A stretch of DNA of 64,000 bases from Oricola indica (GCF_019966595.1 NZ_JAINFJ010000005.1:1-64000); one strand, 5' to 3'; counted from the first letter of the stretch, positions 6,701-14,297 are shown. Made by a program: numbers and translations. The notes: generated by a model not told the origin, from the letters alone.

Positions 6701-7856
6701 TGCAGCGGCCAACGCGGAGAAGAATCGCGAATGGCTTGGCGAGGAGGACTATACTCAAGCTCGCCGGGTGTTGCTGGTCGGCTCAGGCGCGTTGCGTGAG
6801 TGGATCGATTGGCATCAGGCGGAGCACGGAGGTCTGGCAAATCTCGATTTGCTGGAACGCGGCAAGTCGAGCGGCGTGAACGCGTACGAGCAATATGGCG
6901 CTGTGATCGTGATGGATCATGCGCGCCCGGGACCGCTCGTGATGCCGCTACGCACCATGGCTGTCTCAGGGCGCTGGGAGGGCTTCGATCAGGGCAGGTG
7001 GGAGAACGGCCTATCGCGCGGTCGAGATGGCTCAGAGGGCGCTGTGAGGCGTCCTGTGTATGGCCACGCCATCGCCGATGAGCTTTACGCCTGGACGGCG
7101 CTATCGGGTATTGCTCAGGCGGCATACAGGGTGCGGCCGGATCAGTGGAAAGGATACCCTCAAGCGGTTCACATCGTATCGAGCGAGCCGGTCGCTGAGG
7201 TGGGTGTCGATACGGTGATCCACTGGGACGCGGTTCGCATTGCCGGCACACCGGAGTCGGCGCGCAACCAGTATGAACAGGTGCTGCGGTGGGGCGGCTA
7301 TTTCCAGAACCCTGAGCACCTTGCGATTGCCTACAGAGATGAATTCGACCTCGCGGAGGCTGGTCGGCTGTCGCGCAAGTTGGCGGAAATCGAGCCGGGG
7401 CAGCCGTTACCGGCGTTGGCGTTTGTCACAAGGACGGTGCGCTATACGATCTCGGCAGATGGCCGGGGTAGGCCGTCTGAATTCACCTATGATCCGACCG
7501 TGACGCCTGATGACGAGGTCGAGGAATTCATCAAGTCGAAGCTCGGTGAGGATGCCCGAGTCGTGGCCGGTGGAAGCCTGCCAAGGGAAAACGTGATTCC
7601 GATGAATCCTGAGGAGCTGGCAGCGCGGCTGAGCCACCTCGCCGACACGCCGCGAAAAGCGCGGACTCTGGTGGCGGGGCTCATTGCGGGTGGGCAGTAT
7701 CGTGTTTTCGGTTACCGGCGGACAAAGCAGGATGGAAGCCCGCACGGGCGGATGAAACGGGTGCTTGTGGCTTTGAATATAGACCCGGAAACGGCGATTC
7801 CCGCCTATGAAGGCGTGCCTGTGTCTTCAGTTCATGAATTGACCGTAAGTGACTGA
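3732..7856 (+). CDS. Primase-polymerase/helicase replication protein (1374 aa)
   Basis: A large multidomain replication protein of the element. Residues about 20-210 form a bifunctional primase/polymerase (Prim-Pol) domain, with metal-binding acids in FVAIDYDHSD and the family motif PPSIHPDTG..YHW. A second segment (about 290-370) resembles the DNA-binding primase-associated part. From about 545 there is a P-loop NTPase: Walker A PPPGGGKTR and, near 700, Walker B FLVIDEA, consistent with a helicase/ATPase. ATG 3732 is chosen because AGGAG lies ten bases upstream; a TTG at 3711 precedes that site. Prim-Pol/helicase fusions start replication in satellites and plasmids such as the P4 alpha protein. 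The gene stands alone, with an 83-bp inverted repeat just downstream that may be its origin. Confidence 0.8.
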   Translation: MTHHRPDGFQFSKEQKKNTTVPQVRARVLSIYARFAHTYLENGYSPLPILPDGKAPGRYSHGAGPLDLSHAREAGLPEPEVGLPVAVAMHRWQIGDITENRVDAWARMPGAFGIGVRHGPHFVAIDYDHSDRDLEHKVRAYLYTLDGTPVHRRGRKGFAAYFRSDGSVKSGAVNAPDRSRIVDILAADKQSVVPPSIHPDTGAPYHWLTDDTLEDTSLDALPLITVAHIETLQAIIRDHVGEGVSVSTARERSEPRERRDAESFADHVNNVALDRLSDWVPAPELGFTRLQQRGDGSFACVAHWRPSSTGRPLEKRKRNLSFHVDGIRDFGSGEGYSALSAIMASTGWAFPDSIRWLASRLSLSEVEWLSGQEVVTGWQPRPSGVATDSETPELPIEEVRDRAADFVRLYKGEGIAKARSREKLLQEAPILVEAARQDIADARARLQAAYKDHRNESRDLRIDVAILSTKLERALDEGLSEEEQSDIAQTLMRSEDRLYDITTPHRDGHVNPHYVEIIDLDRAILRAEEALARLLRRIDDAASHFDVWVCSPPPGGGKTRAVRECLFDGSLDGVIAQPTNMLGREFEEESTDVLAVFGQESKGADGEPICRRIDAVREVSKLGLPGVSLCGSARFDEDGRLANAEELCPHYANCPFIKNRGEAMTHTSHAVTHAHLMRGKPEHFGAALMPDGMAGPIDHEFLVIDEAFATSRIKTFDSRAAVAVADLLDVPEFKTVARGDSMALVRDEESEQKRDLVERVMCEVAAGLEASWSDDAALGSMCGALGEHFAGVTREDLSTVASLFKSQVEQLQSAFSATIDDKQVGARARKIQAIVNTARKRAELLDAVRDLLGLQVLRSGRVIMSRSGDGVLTVGVQGVDKVSPGWVRNKAVLLLNAYPEPDAAVEEVLSHWAPHPLEEGRRVHCRPRFIHMDHVRVKRPAKNMVIQYVGAPVEASKVGLRDAKLGKEDPSRGRFNRRELMRLIKTALRDAAANAEKNREWLGEEDYTQARRVLLVGSGALREWIDWHQAEHGGLANLDLLERGKSSGVNAYEQYGAVIVMDHARPGPLVMPLRTMAVSGRWEGFDQGRWENGLSRGRDGSEGAVRRPVYGHAIADELYAWTALSGIAQAAYRVRPDQWKGYPQAVHIVSSEPVAEVGVDTVIHWDAVRIAGTPESARNQYEQVLRWGGYFQNPEHLAIAYRDEFDLAEAGRLSRKLAEIEPGQPLPALAFVTRTVRYTISADGRGRPSEFTYDPTVTPDDEVEEFIKSKLGEDARVVAGGSLPRENVIPMNPEELAARLSHLADTPRKARTLVAGLIAGGQYRVFGYRRTKQDGSPHGRMKRVLVALNIDPETAIPAYEGVPVSSVHELTVSD

Positions 7857-7887
7857 AAATTAGAATATAAACGCGTTCAAAAAGTTA

Positions 7888-7970
7888 CTGTCGTTAGGGT
7901 GAAAACCCTATAAGGAACTCTGCCCGAAGGGTCTTCTATTAATATATAGGGGTTTTCAGCTTAACGACAG
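7888..7970. repeat. 83-bp imperfect inverted repeat downstream of the primase gene
   Basis: The left arm (7888-7912, CTGTCGTTA...TGAAAACCC.TATA) pairs with the right arm (7944-7970) over about 25 bases with two mismatches and one bulge. The 31-base centre contains a small CCCGAAGGG hairpin. The region is AT-rich and lacks a U-tract, so it is not a standard terminator. It could extrude as a cruciform or fold as RNA. Its place directly after the replication gene makes a replication origin or copy-control site the most attractive reading, as cis replication sites lie near the alpha gene in P4-type satellites; this is inference. Confidence 0.7.
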
Positions 7971-8105
7971 CAACTCGGATTTTTCAACGATTTAGAAACC
8001 ATCCAAGACCCCAAAGTGGCGGTGTGGTAGACCCGAAAACACCGCCGGCACCCATAAGGGGCAGCGGAGGCGGCGGAGATCGACACAAAACGCACCAGCG
8101 AGGCC

Positions 8106-8306
8106 GTGGAGCGTGCAGGAGAGCGTGTAGCGCTGCTCCGAGACAATTCTCCCACCATCCAGCGCATGGCGTGGCCTGTGCGGGGAATACAGGAGGCATT
8201 CGCACCGCTCGTCCAGGCGCGGGGATTGATGGCGCGTGCCTTCGCCGGGGTGTGTGGTGATGGCGACGGAAGCGATCCGTACTTAGATTTAGTGAATGTG
8301 TCTTAA
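8106..8306 (+). CDS. Possible small hypothetical protein (66 aa, GTG start)
   Basis: The frame is open from 8058 and the only usable start is GTG 8106. The product reads MERAGERVALLRDNSPTIQR and continues with a helical segment, ending LDLVNVS. Ribosome-binding support is weak (AGG at 8101). Composition looks coding and the opposite-strand alternatives are Pro/Arg-rich shadows. The segment 7971-8105 in front of it holds no other candidate. No family recognised; treat as tentative. Confidence 0.3.
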   Translation: MERAGERVALLRDNSPTIQRMAWPVRGIQEAFAPLVQARGLMARAFAGVCGDGDGSDPYLDLVNVS

Positions 8307-8438
8307 GTTGTTGACATCTCCAAGTGATGAGCAAGATCGAACCGCGCGACAGTCTTATCTTCTTTATCCCGTCGAAGACCTATGCCAAGGGTGATAGCAT
8401 CGGAGCGCCGTTGCTATGTTGGCAAGCGAAAATACAAC

Positions 8439-9386
8439 ATGACCTACGTGAAAAACCTGCCGGAGTTTATCCACGAACTATCAAAGCTACGTAAGCGCAC
8501 TGCCGGCGGAGAGCTCTTGTTTCGCGGACACCGCAGTAAAAAGTACAAGGCGGAACCGTCTGTTTTTCGCAGCCGAGCTTGGCGAAAAAACGAACACACA
8601 ATGCTTCGGCAGGTCCTTGCCCAACATCCTACAGAGTTTGCACAGGACACGAGCACTTTTGAATTGTTGGCGCGTGCGCAGCACTACGGTCTCCCGACAC
8701 GGTTACTTGACATCACGAGCAATCCGCTGGTCGCTCTCTATTTCGCGTGTGCTCCATCGGAAAAGCAAAACGAGTCACGCCCCCCCCCAGAACCGAACGG
8801 CAATCCTCGAGCTCCTCGGCCTACCGGCGAGGTTGTAGTCTTTTTTCCAGACAATCTCAGGAAACGTTTCTTCGATAGCGAAGTGGTCGCTGCGCTCTGC
8901 AACCTAACCTACCTTGATGGTGACGCGAAGCAGGAAATCCGAAAGCACCTCCTCACTTGTTACGAGAAGGCGAAGACCAATACGACAACGCCTCAAGCGC
9001 TCGATGACATGTTCACTAAACAGTTCAACAATCATCCGAGCGTGAGAGAACTCGTTCGTCTTGTTCGAAAGGATAATTCCAGCGTCGGGGACAGCATCCG
9101 GCCTAGGGATCTCGCCGATATCGTTATGGTTCTCCCTCGGAGACTCGACAAGAGAATAGCGGCGCAAAGCGGAGCGTTCCTCGTATACGGACTATTCAAT
9201 CCAGAGTCCGACGAAACCAAATTCAACTTTTTGTTCGAGAGTTTCGATACCGAGGAGCTCTATATTAGTCCGAAACACAAAGGCGGGATCATGGCTGAAC
9301 TCAATAGCATCGGGGTCAATAAGGAAACCCTGTTCCCGAGTCTGGAAAGAACAGCCGATAAAATCAAGGCGGGCCAGAGGGTTTGA
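8439..9386 (+). CDS. FRG-domain protein, candidate defence cargo (315 aa)
   Basis: The N-terminal 110 residues match the FRG domain: ELLFRGHRS near residue 30, PSVFRSRAW, then AQHYGLPTRLLDIT near 90 and LVALYFAC. FRG proteins are of unknown biochemistry but are common on mobile elements and in defence-rich regions, so an anti-phage or exclusion role is plausible (inference). The ATG at 8439 matches the domain's usual beginning; an in-frame ATG at 8382 would add 19 residues. No strong ribosome-binding site precedes either. The gene is visibly less GC-rich than its neighbours, suggesting separate acquisition. A run of nine C at 8780-8788 inside the Pro-rich linker is a slippage site that could switch the gene off. 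Confidence 0.7.
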   Translation: MTYVKNLPEFIHELSKLRKRTAGGELLFRGHRSKKYKAEPSVFRSRAWRKNEHTMLRQVLAQHPTEFAQDTSTFELLARAQHYGLPTRLLDITSNPLVALYFACAPSEKQNESRPPPEPNGNPRAPRPTGEVVVFFPDNLRKRFFDSEVVAALCNLTYLDGDAKQEIRKHLLTCYEKAKTNTTTPQALDDMFTKQFNNHPSVRELVRLVRKDNSSVGDSIRPRDLADIVMVLPRRLDKRIAAQSGAFLVYGLFNPESDETKFNFLFESFDTEELYISPKHKGGIMAELNSIGVNKETLFPSLERTADKIKAGQRV

Positions 9387-9389
9387 GCT

Positions 9390-9741
9390 ATGTCGGCGCT
9401 CCGTGTGAGTGAATTATATATCAGCTCCGCCGCCAGTATTCAGGCCCATCATCGGGGGCCTGTCTCATTTGGCCGCAATATCCAGCACATGGCAACCACT
9501 CATTTCCACTGAGATTTCGTCCGGTGGATTTCTTGGATTAGCACACCCGACTTCGCGCCAGAACATATCAAGAACAGATTCACCGATCTTTTAGAACCCA
9601 GCCCCAAAATGAGGATCAGGTCGCCAAACGATTGGCACTGCTCCAAGCGGCGACCGAGAGGCGCGCCGCCGGTGTCTTCGATTGTCACCTGCCGGCGGCC
9701 ACCACACCCCAGTATAAATACCGAGAGAAGGATCACCCATG
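9390..9741 (+). pseudogene. Possible broken gene behind the FRG gene
   Basis: An ATG at 9390, three bases after the FRG stop, opens a 40-codon frame (MSALRVSELYISSAASIQAH) ending at a TGA near 9510. The same frame then continues with natural-looking sequence (DFAPEHIKNRFTDLLEPSP) to about 9606. A different frame carries on (NEDQVAKRLALLQAATERRA) to a stop at 9741 that overlaps the next gene's ATG. One stop codon and one frameshift would therefore separate three coding-like pieces. The alternative is that this is an untranslated spacer; the hairpin at 9441 supports that. No homologue is recognised. Confidence 0.25.
9441..9470 (+). terminator. Probable terminator after the FRG gene
   Basis: CAGGCCC (9441-9447) pairs with GGGCCTG (9456-9462) around an eight-base loop, followed by TCTCATTT. 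The stem is strong but the U-tract is poor, so termination may be partial. It lies 55 bases after the FRG stop codon. Confidence 0.4.
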
Positions 9742-10491
9742 CTGAACAGCATCATTTCCCGCGTGCTCAAAGGCACCGACAAAGCCGCCAACACCGCCAC
9801 CGACAAACTCTCCGCCGCCAAGGCAAAGCTCTCCGAACTCGAGGCTCAGGCCGCCGACCAGGCTGCCGAGATCGTCGAACTCGAGGCGAAGGCCCGCGAG
9901 GCCGCAACCAACGCCGCATTGCGCGAAGCGGGCGCAAACGACGCGCTCGACAAGGCCGAGTCCGAACTCGCCAAGGCGCGCCGCCTGCTCGAAGCCACCG
10001 ATCAGCTGGTCGCTGATCTCAAGGCAGCCCTGCCGGCTCTCGAAGCCGAGGCCGCGGCCGAAGAGCGCGAGGCGGAGAATGCCGCCGCTGTCCAGCGCGC
10101 CAAGGACACCCTAAAAGCCCTGCCAGCCGCTCAGAAGGAAGCCGAGAAGCTGGTCGAGGCAATCGCTGCGCTCGACATGCTCCGCGTCGAGGCCCGCGAC
10201 GCTGTCGCCGCGGCATTCGCCATGGCAGCGCGCGATGACGCCTCCGGCGCCAAGGAAAACATCGCCGTCGGCGTGAGCAAGGCCCGCGAGAAGCTGCAGC
10301 TGGTTGCTGCTGGCGACTTCCTTGCAGCCAATCGCGCCCCGTACGCCGACGAACGCCTCGACTCCAAGCCATCTGCGACACCGACCGGCTTCTCGCGCAT
10401 GCAGCACAATCTGACCACCACCGAGCGCCAGACGCCGCACCTCGAATACGACTCCGAGCGCAAGGAGTGGGTCAAGGCAGCGTCGGCATAA
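9739..10491 (+). CDS. Coiled-coil protein, possibly scaffold-like (250 aa)
   Basis: Residues about 15-130 are almost continuous heptad-type coiled coil, rich in Ala, Glu and Lys (for example AKLSELEAQAADQAAEIVEL). Residues 130-185 are Ala-rich helix and the C-terminal 60 residues are polar and probably flexible. It begins MLNSIISRVLKGTDKAANTA with GAGAAGG upstream. No enzyme motif is present. In phages, such proteins serve as scaffolds or internal chaperones, but no capsid gene follows, so that role is uncertain. It heads a rightward series of small genes leading to the terminase. Confidence 0.55.
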   Translation: MLNSIISRVLKGTDKAANTATDKLSAAKAKLSELEAQAADQAAEIVELEAKAREAATNAALREAGANDALDKAESELAKARRLLEATDQLVADLKAALPALEAEAAAEEREAENAAAVQRAKDTLKALPAAQKEAEKLVEAIAALDMLRVEARDAVAAAFAMAARDDASGAKENIAVGVSKAREKLQLVAAGDFLAANRAPYADERLDSKPSATPTGFSRMQHNLTTTERQTPHLEYDSERKEWVKAASA

Positions 10492-10553
10492 GCCGGCGCT
10501 CCACCGCTCGAAATCACCCGGCAGTTGCGCCAACTCAAACACAGGAACGAACC

Positions 10554-11171
10554 ATGAGCGACGCTCTACTCCTCCGCAAGGCCGAAAGTCACGCCAAACT
10601 GATCCAGGCGGGCAAGGGCGATGAACCTTATCCGCGGACTGGTGGACTCACGCCCCGCAAAGCTCTTCACCGTATGCTCGAAGCGCACCTCTACGAGGCT
10701 GGCGACCGCACGCGCCTGTGCGCAATCCTCGGCGTGGGTGTCGAGCGTAGCATGTCGGCCATCGTCGCTAGCGCTATCTCGACCACCTCAAGCGCCAAGG
10801 ACATCGCCACCTCAAACGTGATCCCGCTAAAACCTTCTCCGGCACCCGCCGCTACTGCGGTGAGCACCAACAAGGCGACAACCCCGGCTCAGTCCAACGT
10901 GAAGCCGACCAATGCGACCTTCGAGCAGAGGCTCGCAGTGTCCGGCCTTTCCGCGGAAGACCAAGCCGAAATCCGCGCCGCAGCTGAGCGCGATCAGGAA
11001 CGCAACGCTCAGAACAAGCTGCACAAGGCTGCAGTCGCCACCGCTCGCGCGATGTTTGGCAAGCCCGCACCAGCCGCTCAGACCAAACCCGCGCCAGCCG
11101 CCAGCGCACCTGTGCCAGCACACATCGCAGCTGCTCGCGCCATGGCCGCAGCCAAATACGGGCGGCGCTGA
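10554..11171 (+). CDS. Hypothetical protein with Ala/Pro-rich C-terminus (205 aa)
   Basis: Starts at ATG 10554 with AGGA upstream; the open frame before it (from 10467) overlaps the coiled-coil gene and is discarded. The N-terminal 75 residues form a compact domain (MSDALLLRKAESHAKLIQAG, then GLTPRKALHRMLEAHLYEAG). A Pro/Ala/Thr linker follows, then a charged helix (SGLSAEDQAEIRAAAERDQE) of a kind seen after the protease domain in some phage head-maturation fusions. No protease motif is visible, so no function is proposed. The stop overlaps the next ATG (TGATG), indicating coupling. Confidence 0.5.
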   Translation: MSDALLLRKAESHAKLIQAGKGDEPYPRTGGLTPRKALHRMLEAHLYEAGDRTRLCAILGVGVERSMSAIVASAISTTSSAKDIATSNVIPLKPSPAPAATAVSTNKATTPAQSNVKPTNATFEQRLAVSGLSAEDQAEIRAAAERDQERNAQNKLHKAAVATARAMFGKPAPAAQTKPAPAASAPVPAHIAAARAMAAAKYGRR

Positions 11172-11398
11172 TGCATCTCTCTCGCAAGGTGGAGCACATG
11201 CTCGATGCGTTGGGGTATGCCGCCTGGCAGCGCATGGAACAGCGCGACGAGGCTATCGGCGCTGACACCGTGGCCGCTGCCAAGGGCATGCTCGCAAACG
11301 CAGCGCTCACGCTGAGCGAGCACGAGCGCACGCTGTTGCAGGATGCTATCGAGAGCGCAGCAGCACCGCTGCCGGCAGAGCAGGGAGGGGCTGCCTGA
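11171..11398 (+). CDS. Small hypothetical helical protein (75 aa)
   Basis: Coupled to the previous gene through a TGATG overlap. The 75-residue product is predicted all-helical (MHLSRKVEHMLDALGYAAWQ) with an Ala-rich tail. It has no membrane segment, cysteine pair or recognisable domain. A strong GGGAGGGG sequence sits at its 3' end and serves the next small gene. It is part of the rightward operon leading towards the packaging genes. Confidence 0.45.
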   Translation: MHLSRKVEHMLDALGYAAWQRMEQRDEAIGADTVAAAKGMLANAALTLSEHERTLLQDAIESAAAPLPAEQGGAA

Positions 11399-11601
11399 GC
11401 GCAGCCTCGCGCACCACTCCTATGATACCGCCCGATGGCAAAATCTCGGATGGCATTGCGCTCACACATGGCGCCCACAACAGACCCACCACCCTGCAGC
11501 GCATGGCAGCAGTGCAGATCATGGCAGAAGTAAGGCAGAGCATGGCGCAAGTAAGGCAAGCGATAGAACGGATCGATACAATTTCGTATCATTTTGCATA
11601 A
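11395..11601 (+). CDS. Small hypothetical protein, candidate CTG start (68 aa)
   Basis: This frame has coding-like sequence (MIPPDGKISDGIALTHGAHN and then helical QRMAAVQIMAEVRQSMAQVR) to a TAA at 11601. The first ATG (11422) has no ribosome-binding site. Twenty-seven bases upstream, in frame, a CTG overlaps the previous stop codon as CTGA, and GGGAGGGG lies five bases before it. That is exactly the arrangement of the ATGA overlaps elsewhere in this operon. A CTG start giving 68 residues is therefore likely, with ATG 11422 (59 residues) the fallback. The C-terminal helical repeat could form a short coiled coil. Function unknown. Confidence 0.45.
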   Translation: MSAASRTTPMIPPDGKISDGIALTHGAHNRPTTLQRMAAVQIMAEVRQSMAQVRQAIERIDTISYHFA

Positions 11602-11796
11602 AGCCCAAAATACAAGATTAGAACAAGGCCATACTGCTGCAGATCAGAGTACATAAGCCAATTTTTCAAATCGTTTGGGTCCTGTGACCTTCACTTTTTA
11701 CTTACGAGGCGGGCGCAGCGCATACTCTGCGAAATGAGGGATATATTCCCAAGGGGGAGCCGCCCCTAAAACAGGCTGAAAACGGACACCGGAAAA
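11602..11796. promoter_or_regulatory. Intergenic region before the terminase genes
   Basis: About 195 AT-richer bases separate the small-gene operon from the terminase small subunit. No long ORF is present. A GC-rich GGGGGAGCCGCCCC sequence at about 11752-11765 could form a weak hairpin. This is the likely site of the packaging/tail operon promoter, but no confident -10/-35 pair can be named. Confidence 0.35.
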
Positions 11797-12393
11797 ATGG
11801 CAAAAAGTGCAGTAAAAACAGCGGGTAAGGCGACAGGTTCGCTGCAGGTAACCGCCACCTCAAGAACCCTGGTCGCGCGGGGCGCGCTCGCTCGCGTCCT
11901 GAATTGCAACACGCGCACCGTCGGGCGCTTCGAGGAGAAGGGGATCATTGCGCCCGAGCACCGCAGCGGGACCCGATATATTCTTGAGCTAGCCGTGCCG
12001 GCCGTCGTCGAACACTTGCGACAGGTCGCGGCGAACCGAAAAGTCGAAACCGAAGATGGCGACACTGTCGATCCAACAAGAGAAGCCGCGCTTCTCAACC
12101 GCCAGAAACGGCAGCTTGCCATCGAGCAGACGCGCGCCGCACAAATCAAGAACGCCGCGCTCGATGGCTCACTGATCCGCCGAGACCGCGTTACCACCGC
12201 GCTCGCTCAGGTGATCGCTTCCGCGAAGTCAAAGATCACCGCGCTGCCGTCGCTGGTCGCTACGCAGATTCCGGGCCTTACCCGCGATGACATGATCACG
12301 CTCGACGATATCGCCCGCGGCATCCTCGACGACCTGTCGGCGGACATGCCGGAAGCGGCCAAGCGCGTCGTGATGCAGGAGCACACCGAATGA
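11797..12393 (+). CDS. Terminase small subunit, Nu1-like (198 aa)
   Basis: Residues about 28-70 form a winged helix-turn-helix (GALARVLNCNTRTVGRFEEK) as in the lambda Nu1 family, which recognises the phage packaging site and recruits the large subunit. Residues 95-130 are a helical, charged oligomerisation region. The stop overlaps the ATG of the terminase large subunit (ATGA), a typical TerS-TerL pairing that supports the call. The length is close to the family's usual 160-200 residues. Upstream is a 195-base intergenic region, so this is the first gene of the packaging/tail operon. Confidence 0.7.
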   Translation: MAKSAVKTAGKATGSLQVTATSRTLVARGALARVLNCNTRTVGRFEEKGIIAPEHRSGTRYILELAVPAVVEHLRQVAANRKVETEDGDTVDPTREAALLNRQKRQLAIEQTRAAQIKNAALDGSLIRRDRVTTALAQVIASAKSKITALPSLVATQIPGLTRDDMITLDDIARGILDDLSADMPEAAKRVVMQEHTE

Positions 12394-14297
12394 GCGCGCC
12401 ATTCCACATCCCAGAGTCGGCGCCTGTCGATCACGAATGGGAGATCGACGAGACGCGCCTGCTCGCCGAACTGCTTGCGATATGGAAGCCCGCGCCGAAG
12501 CTCACCCTCTCCGGGTGGGTGCGCGCCAACATGTCGAATGAGCAGGGCGAGGGTATCCGGCCATTCGCCTATCAGGCGGGAATCCTCGATTCGCTCGGCG
12601 ACCCTTCCGTGCGCGAAGTTGCATGGATCAAGTCTGCCCGCGTCGGCGGCTCAATGATCGGCACCGCGGTGACCTTGCACGACATCTCACAGGGTCGGCG
12701 CGTCGGCTTCGCGATGAGCCGCGAAAGCGATTGCCGCGACTACTCCGCCACCGTACTCGCGCCATCGATCGATTATTGCAAACCGGTAGCGGACATCCTG
12801 TCGAGTGCGCAAGGCGGCTCCAGCAACCGTGACACTCTCCTGCAGAAGAGCTTCGGCAACGGCGGTAGCATTCGACTGCTCAATTACACCTCGCTCGCCA
12901 GTGCGCGTCGTATCTCACTCGACACCATCATCCTCGACGAGGCGGAAACAGCTGAATCCGAAACCGAGGAGGGCAACGTCGTCGACCTCCTGCGCAAGCG
13001 TGTCAGTGCGTCTGCCATGCCGCGCATTTTTCACACCTCCACGCCGGTGGAGGAGGGCCTCTCCCAAATCCAGGCGCAGTATGAGCGGGGCGACCAGCGC
13101 ATCTACGAGGTGCCTTGCCCCGAGTGCGCCGGCCGCTTCGAGTTGCAGCCGGAAGGCCTTCACATCGACGGCAGGCCGGTCCTGAATATGAACGCCAAAG
13201 ACCTCGCGGAACTGCCGGAGGATTTCGAAGTCGAGCACGCCTGCCCACACTGCGGCTCGTTCATTCCTGAGCGGCAAAAGCGCTGGATGGTGAACAATGG
13301 CGACTGGCGCGCCACCGCAAAGGGTGAGCGCGGCGTTGTCAGCTTCCGCTCAAATGCGCTGGTGTCGCTGCTGCCGTCGGCGGCATGGCACACGCTGGCG
13401 ACCGAGTGGATGCGCGCCAACGGCAAGCCTGCCGACGAGCGCGTCGTCGTCAACACCCTGTGGGGGCGCCCATATTCCTCGGCAATCGACGAGGGACTCA
13501 CGCTCGACGCGGTGAAGCTGCACTGCCGGCCGGTCAACCTCACCCTGATCAGCAACACGCAGGCCTTGCGGCTCACCGCGGGCGTCGACGTGCAGGAGAA
13601 CAGGCTCGAGATCGCGCTCCTCGGTGCGAGCGACAACGGTTTCGTTATCCTTGACCATCAGCGCATGCATGGAGATCCAACTGGCTCTGAGCTTTGGTCG
13701 CGCCTCGAGGACTACACAGCGAAGGGATTCAATTCCGACCTCTGCGGCACGCTCTACATCGACGCGGTAGCAGTGGACTCCGGCTACATGGCACAGACCG
13801 TCTACGAGCAGTGCGCAAAGCGCGCCACCTGGTACGCAATCAAAGGCGTCGACGGTCCCGCCAAGCCGCTTTGGCGGCAGTCGAAGAGCAAGCCTTCCGC
13901 GAGGTTCGACGCGCACCTGTTTCTGATTGGGGTCGACTCCGCCAAGGAATGGATCGCCACACGGATCATGGATCACGACGACCTCTCCGGAAATTATTTG
14001 CAGATCGCCGATCACCTCGCAGACGACATCATTGAGCAGCTTATTGCCGAGGAGCGGCGACATGTCGCCTCGAGCGGCCGGCGCAGCGTGCGGTGGTTTC
14101 CTCGTAACTCGACAGTACGCTCGGAGCTGCTCGACTGTACCGTCTATGCACTCGCCGCTCACCACTCGCTTGGTGAAGCGAACTGGGACCGCCTCCGTGA
14201 CGACCTAACTGTGCAACATGGTAGCGAATCGAAGGGGGCGGGCGGCTTCCGAGCCCTAGGAGAGCGCTTGGGCAGTGGCACCACTTCTGTGTTTTAG
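12390..14297 (+). CDS. Terminase large subunit, lambda gpA family (635 aa)
   Basis: The DNA-packaging motor and nuclease of tailed phages. The ATPase part carries the degenerate gpA-type Walker A KSARVGGSMIG (residues ~80-90) and Walker B LDTIILDEAE (~178-187). Two CxxC pairs (CPEC ~243 and CPHCG ~285) form the zinc site common in this family. The C-terminal nuclease has acids in GVDVQENRLE (~395) and AVDSGYMAQ (~465). Length matches lambda gpA (about 640). It overlaps the small-subunit gene. Unusually, no portal gene follows: the next long gene is a tape-measure protein. A 125-base gap (14298-14422) with no gene comes directly after. Confidence 0.88.
   Translation: MSAPFHIPESAPVDHEWEIDETRLLAELLAIWKPAPKLTLSGWVRANMSNEQGEGIRPFAYQAGILDSLGDPSVREVAWIKSARVGGSMIGTAVTLHDISQGRRVGFAMSRESDCRDYSATVLAPSIDYCKPVADILSSAQGGSSNRDTLLQKSFGNGGSIRLLNYTSLASARRISLDTIILDEAETAESETEEGNVVDLLRKRVSASAMPRIFHTSTPVEEGLSQIQAQYERGDQRIYEVPCPECAGRFELQPEGLHIDGRPVLNMNAKDLAELPEDFEVEHACPHCGSFIPERQKRWMVNNGDWRATAKGERGVVSFRSNALVSLLPSAAWHTLATEWMRANGKPADERVVVNTLWGRPYSSAIDEGLTLDAVKLHCRPVNLTLISNTQALRLTAGVDVQENRLEIALLGASDNGFVILDHQRMHGDPTGSELWSRLEDYTAKGFNSDLCGTLYIDAVAVDSGYMAQTVYEQCAKRATWYAIKGVDGPAKPLWRQSKSKPSARFDAHLFLIGVDSAKEWIATRIMDHDDLSGNYLQIADHLADDIIEQLIAEERRHVASSGRRSVRWFPRNSTVRSELLDCTVYALAAHHSLGEANWDRLRDDLTVQHGSESKGAGGFRALGERLGSGTTSVF

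Noticed and set aside
7888-7970. Retron-type ncRNA for the inverted repeat
   Set aside because: No reverse transcriptase gene is present in the window, and the repeat lacks the paired a1/a2 arrangement next to such a gene.
8327-8494. 55-codon ORF (MSKIEPRDSLIFFIPSKTYA) just upstream of the FRG gene
   Set aside because: Overlaps the FRG start by 56 bases in another frame and loses natural composition after about 25 codons. It might be a leader peptide or a gene truncated by FRG insertion, but evidence is too thin to call.
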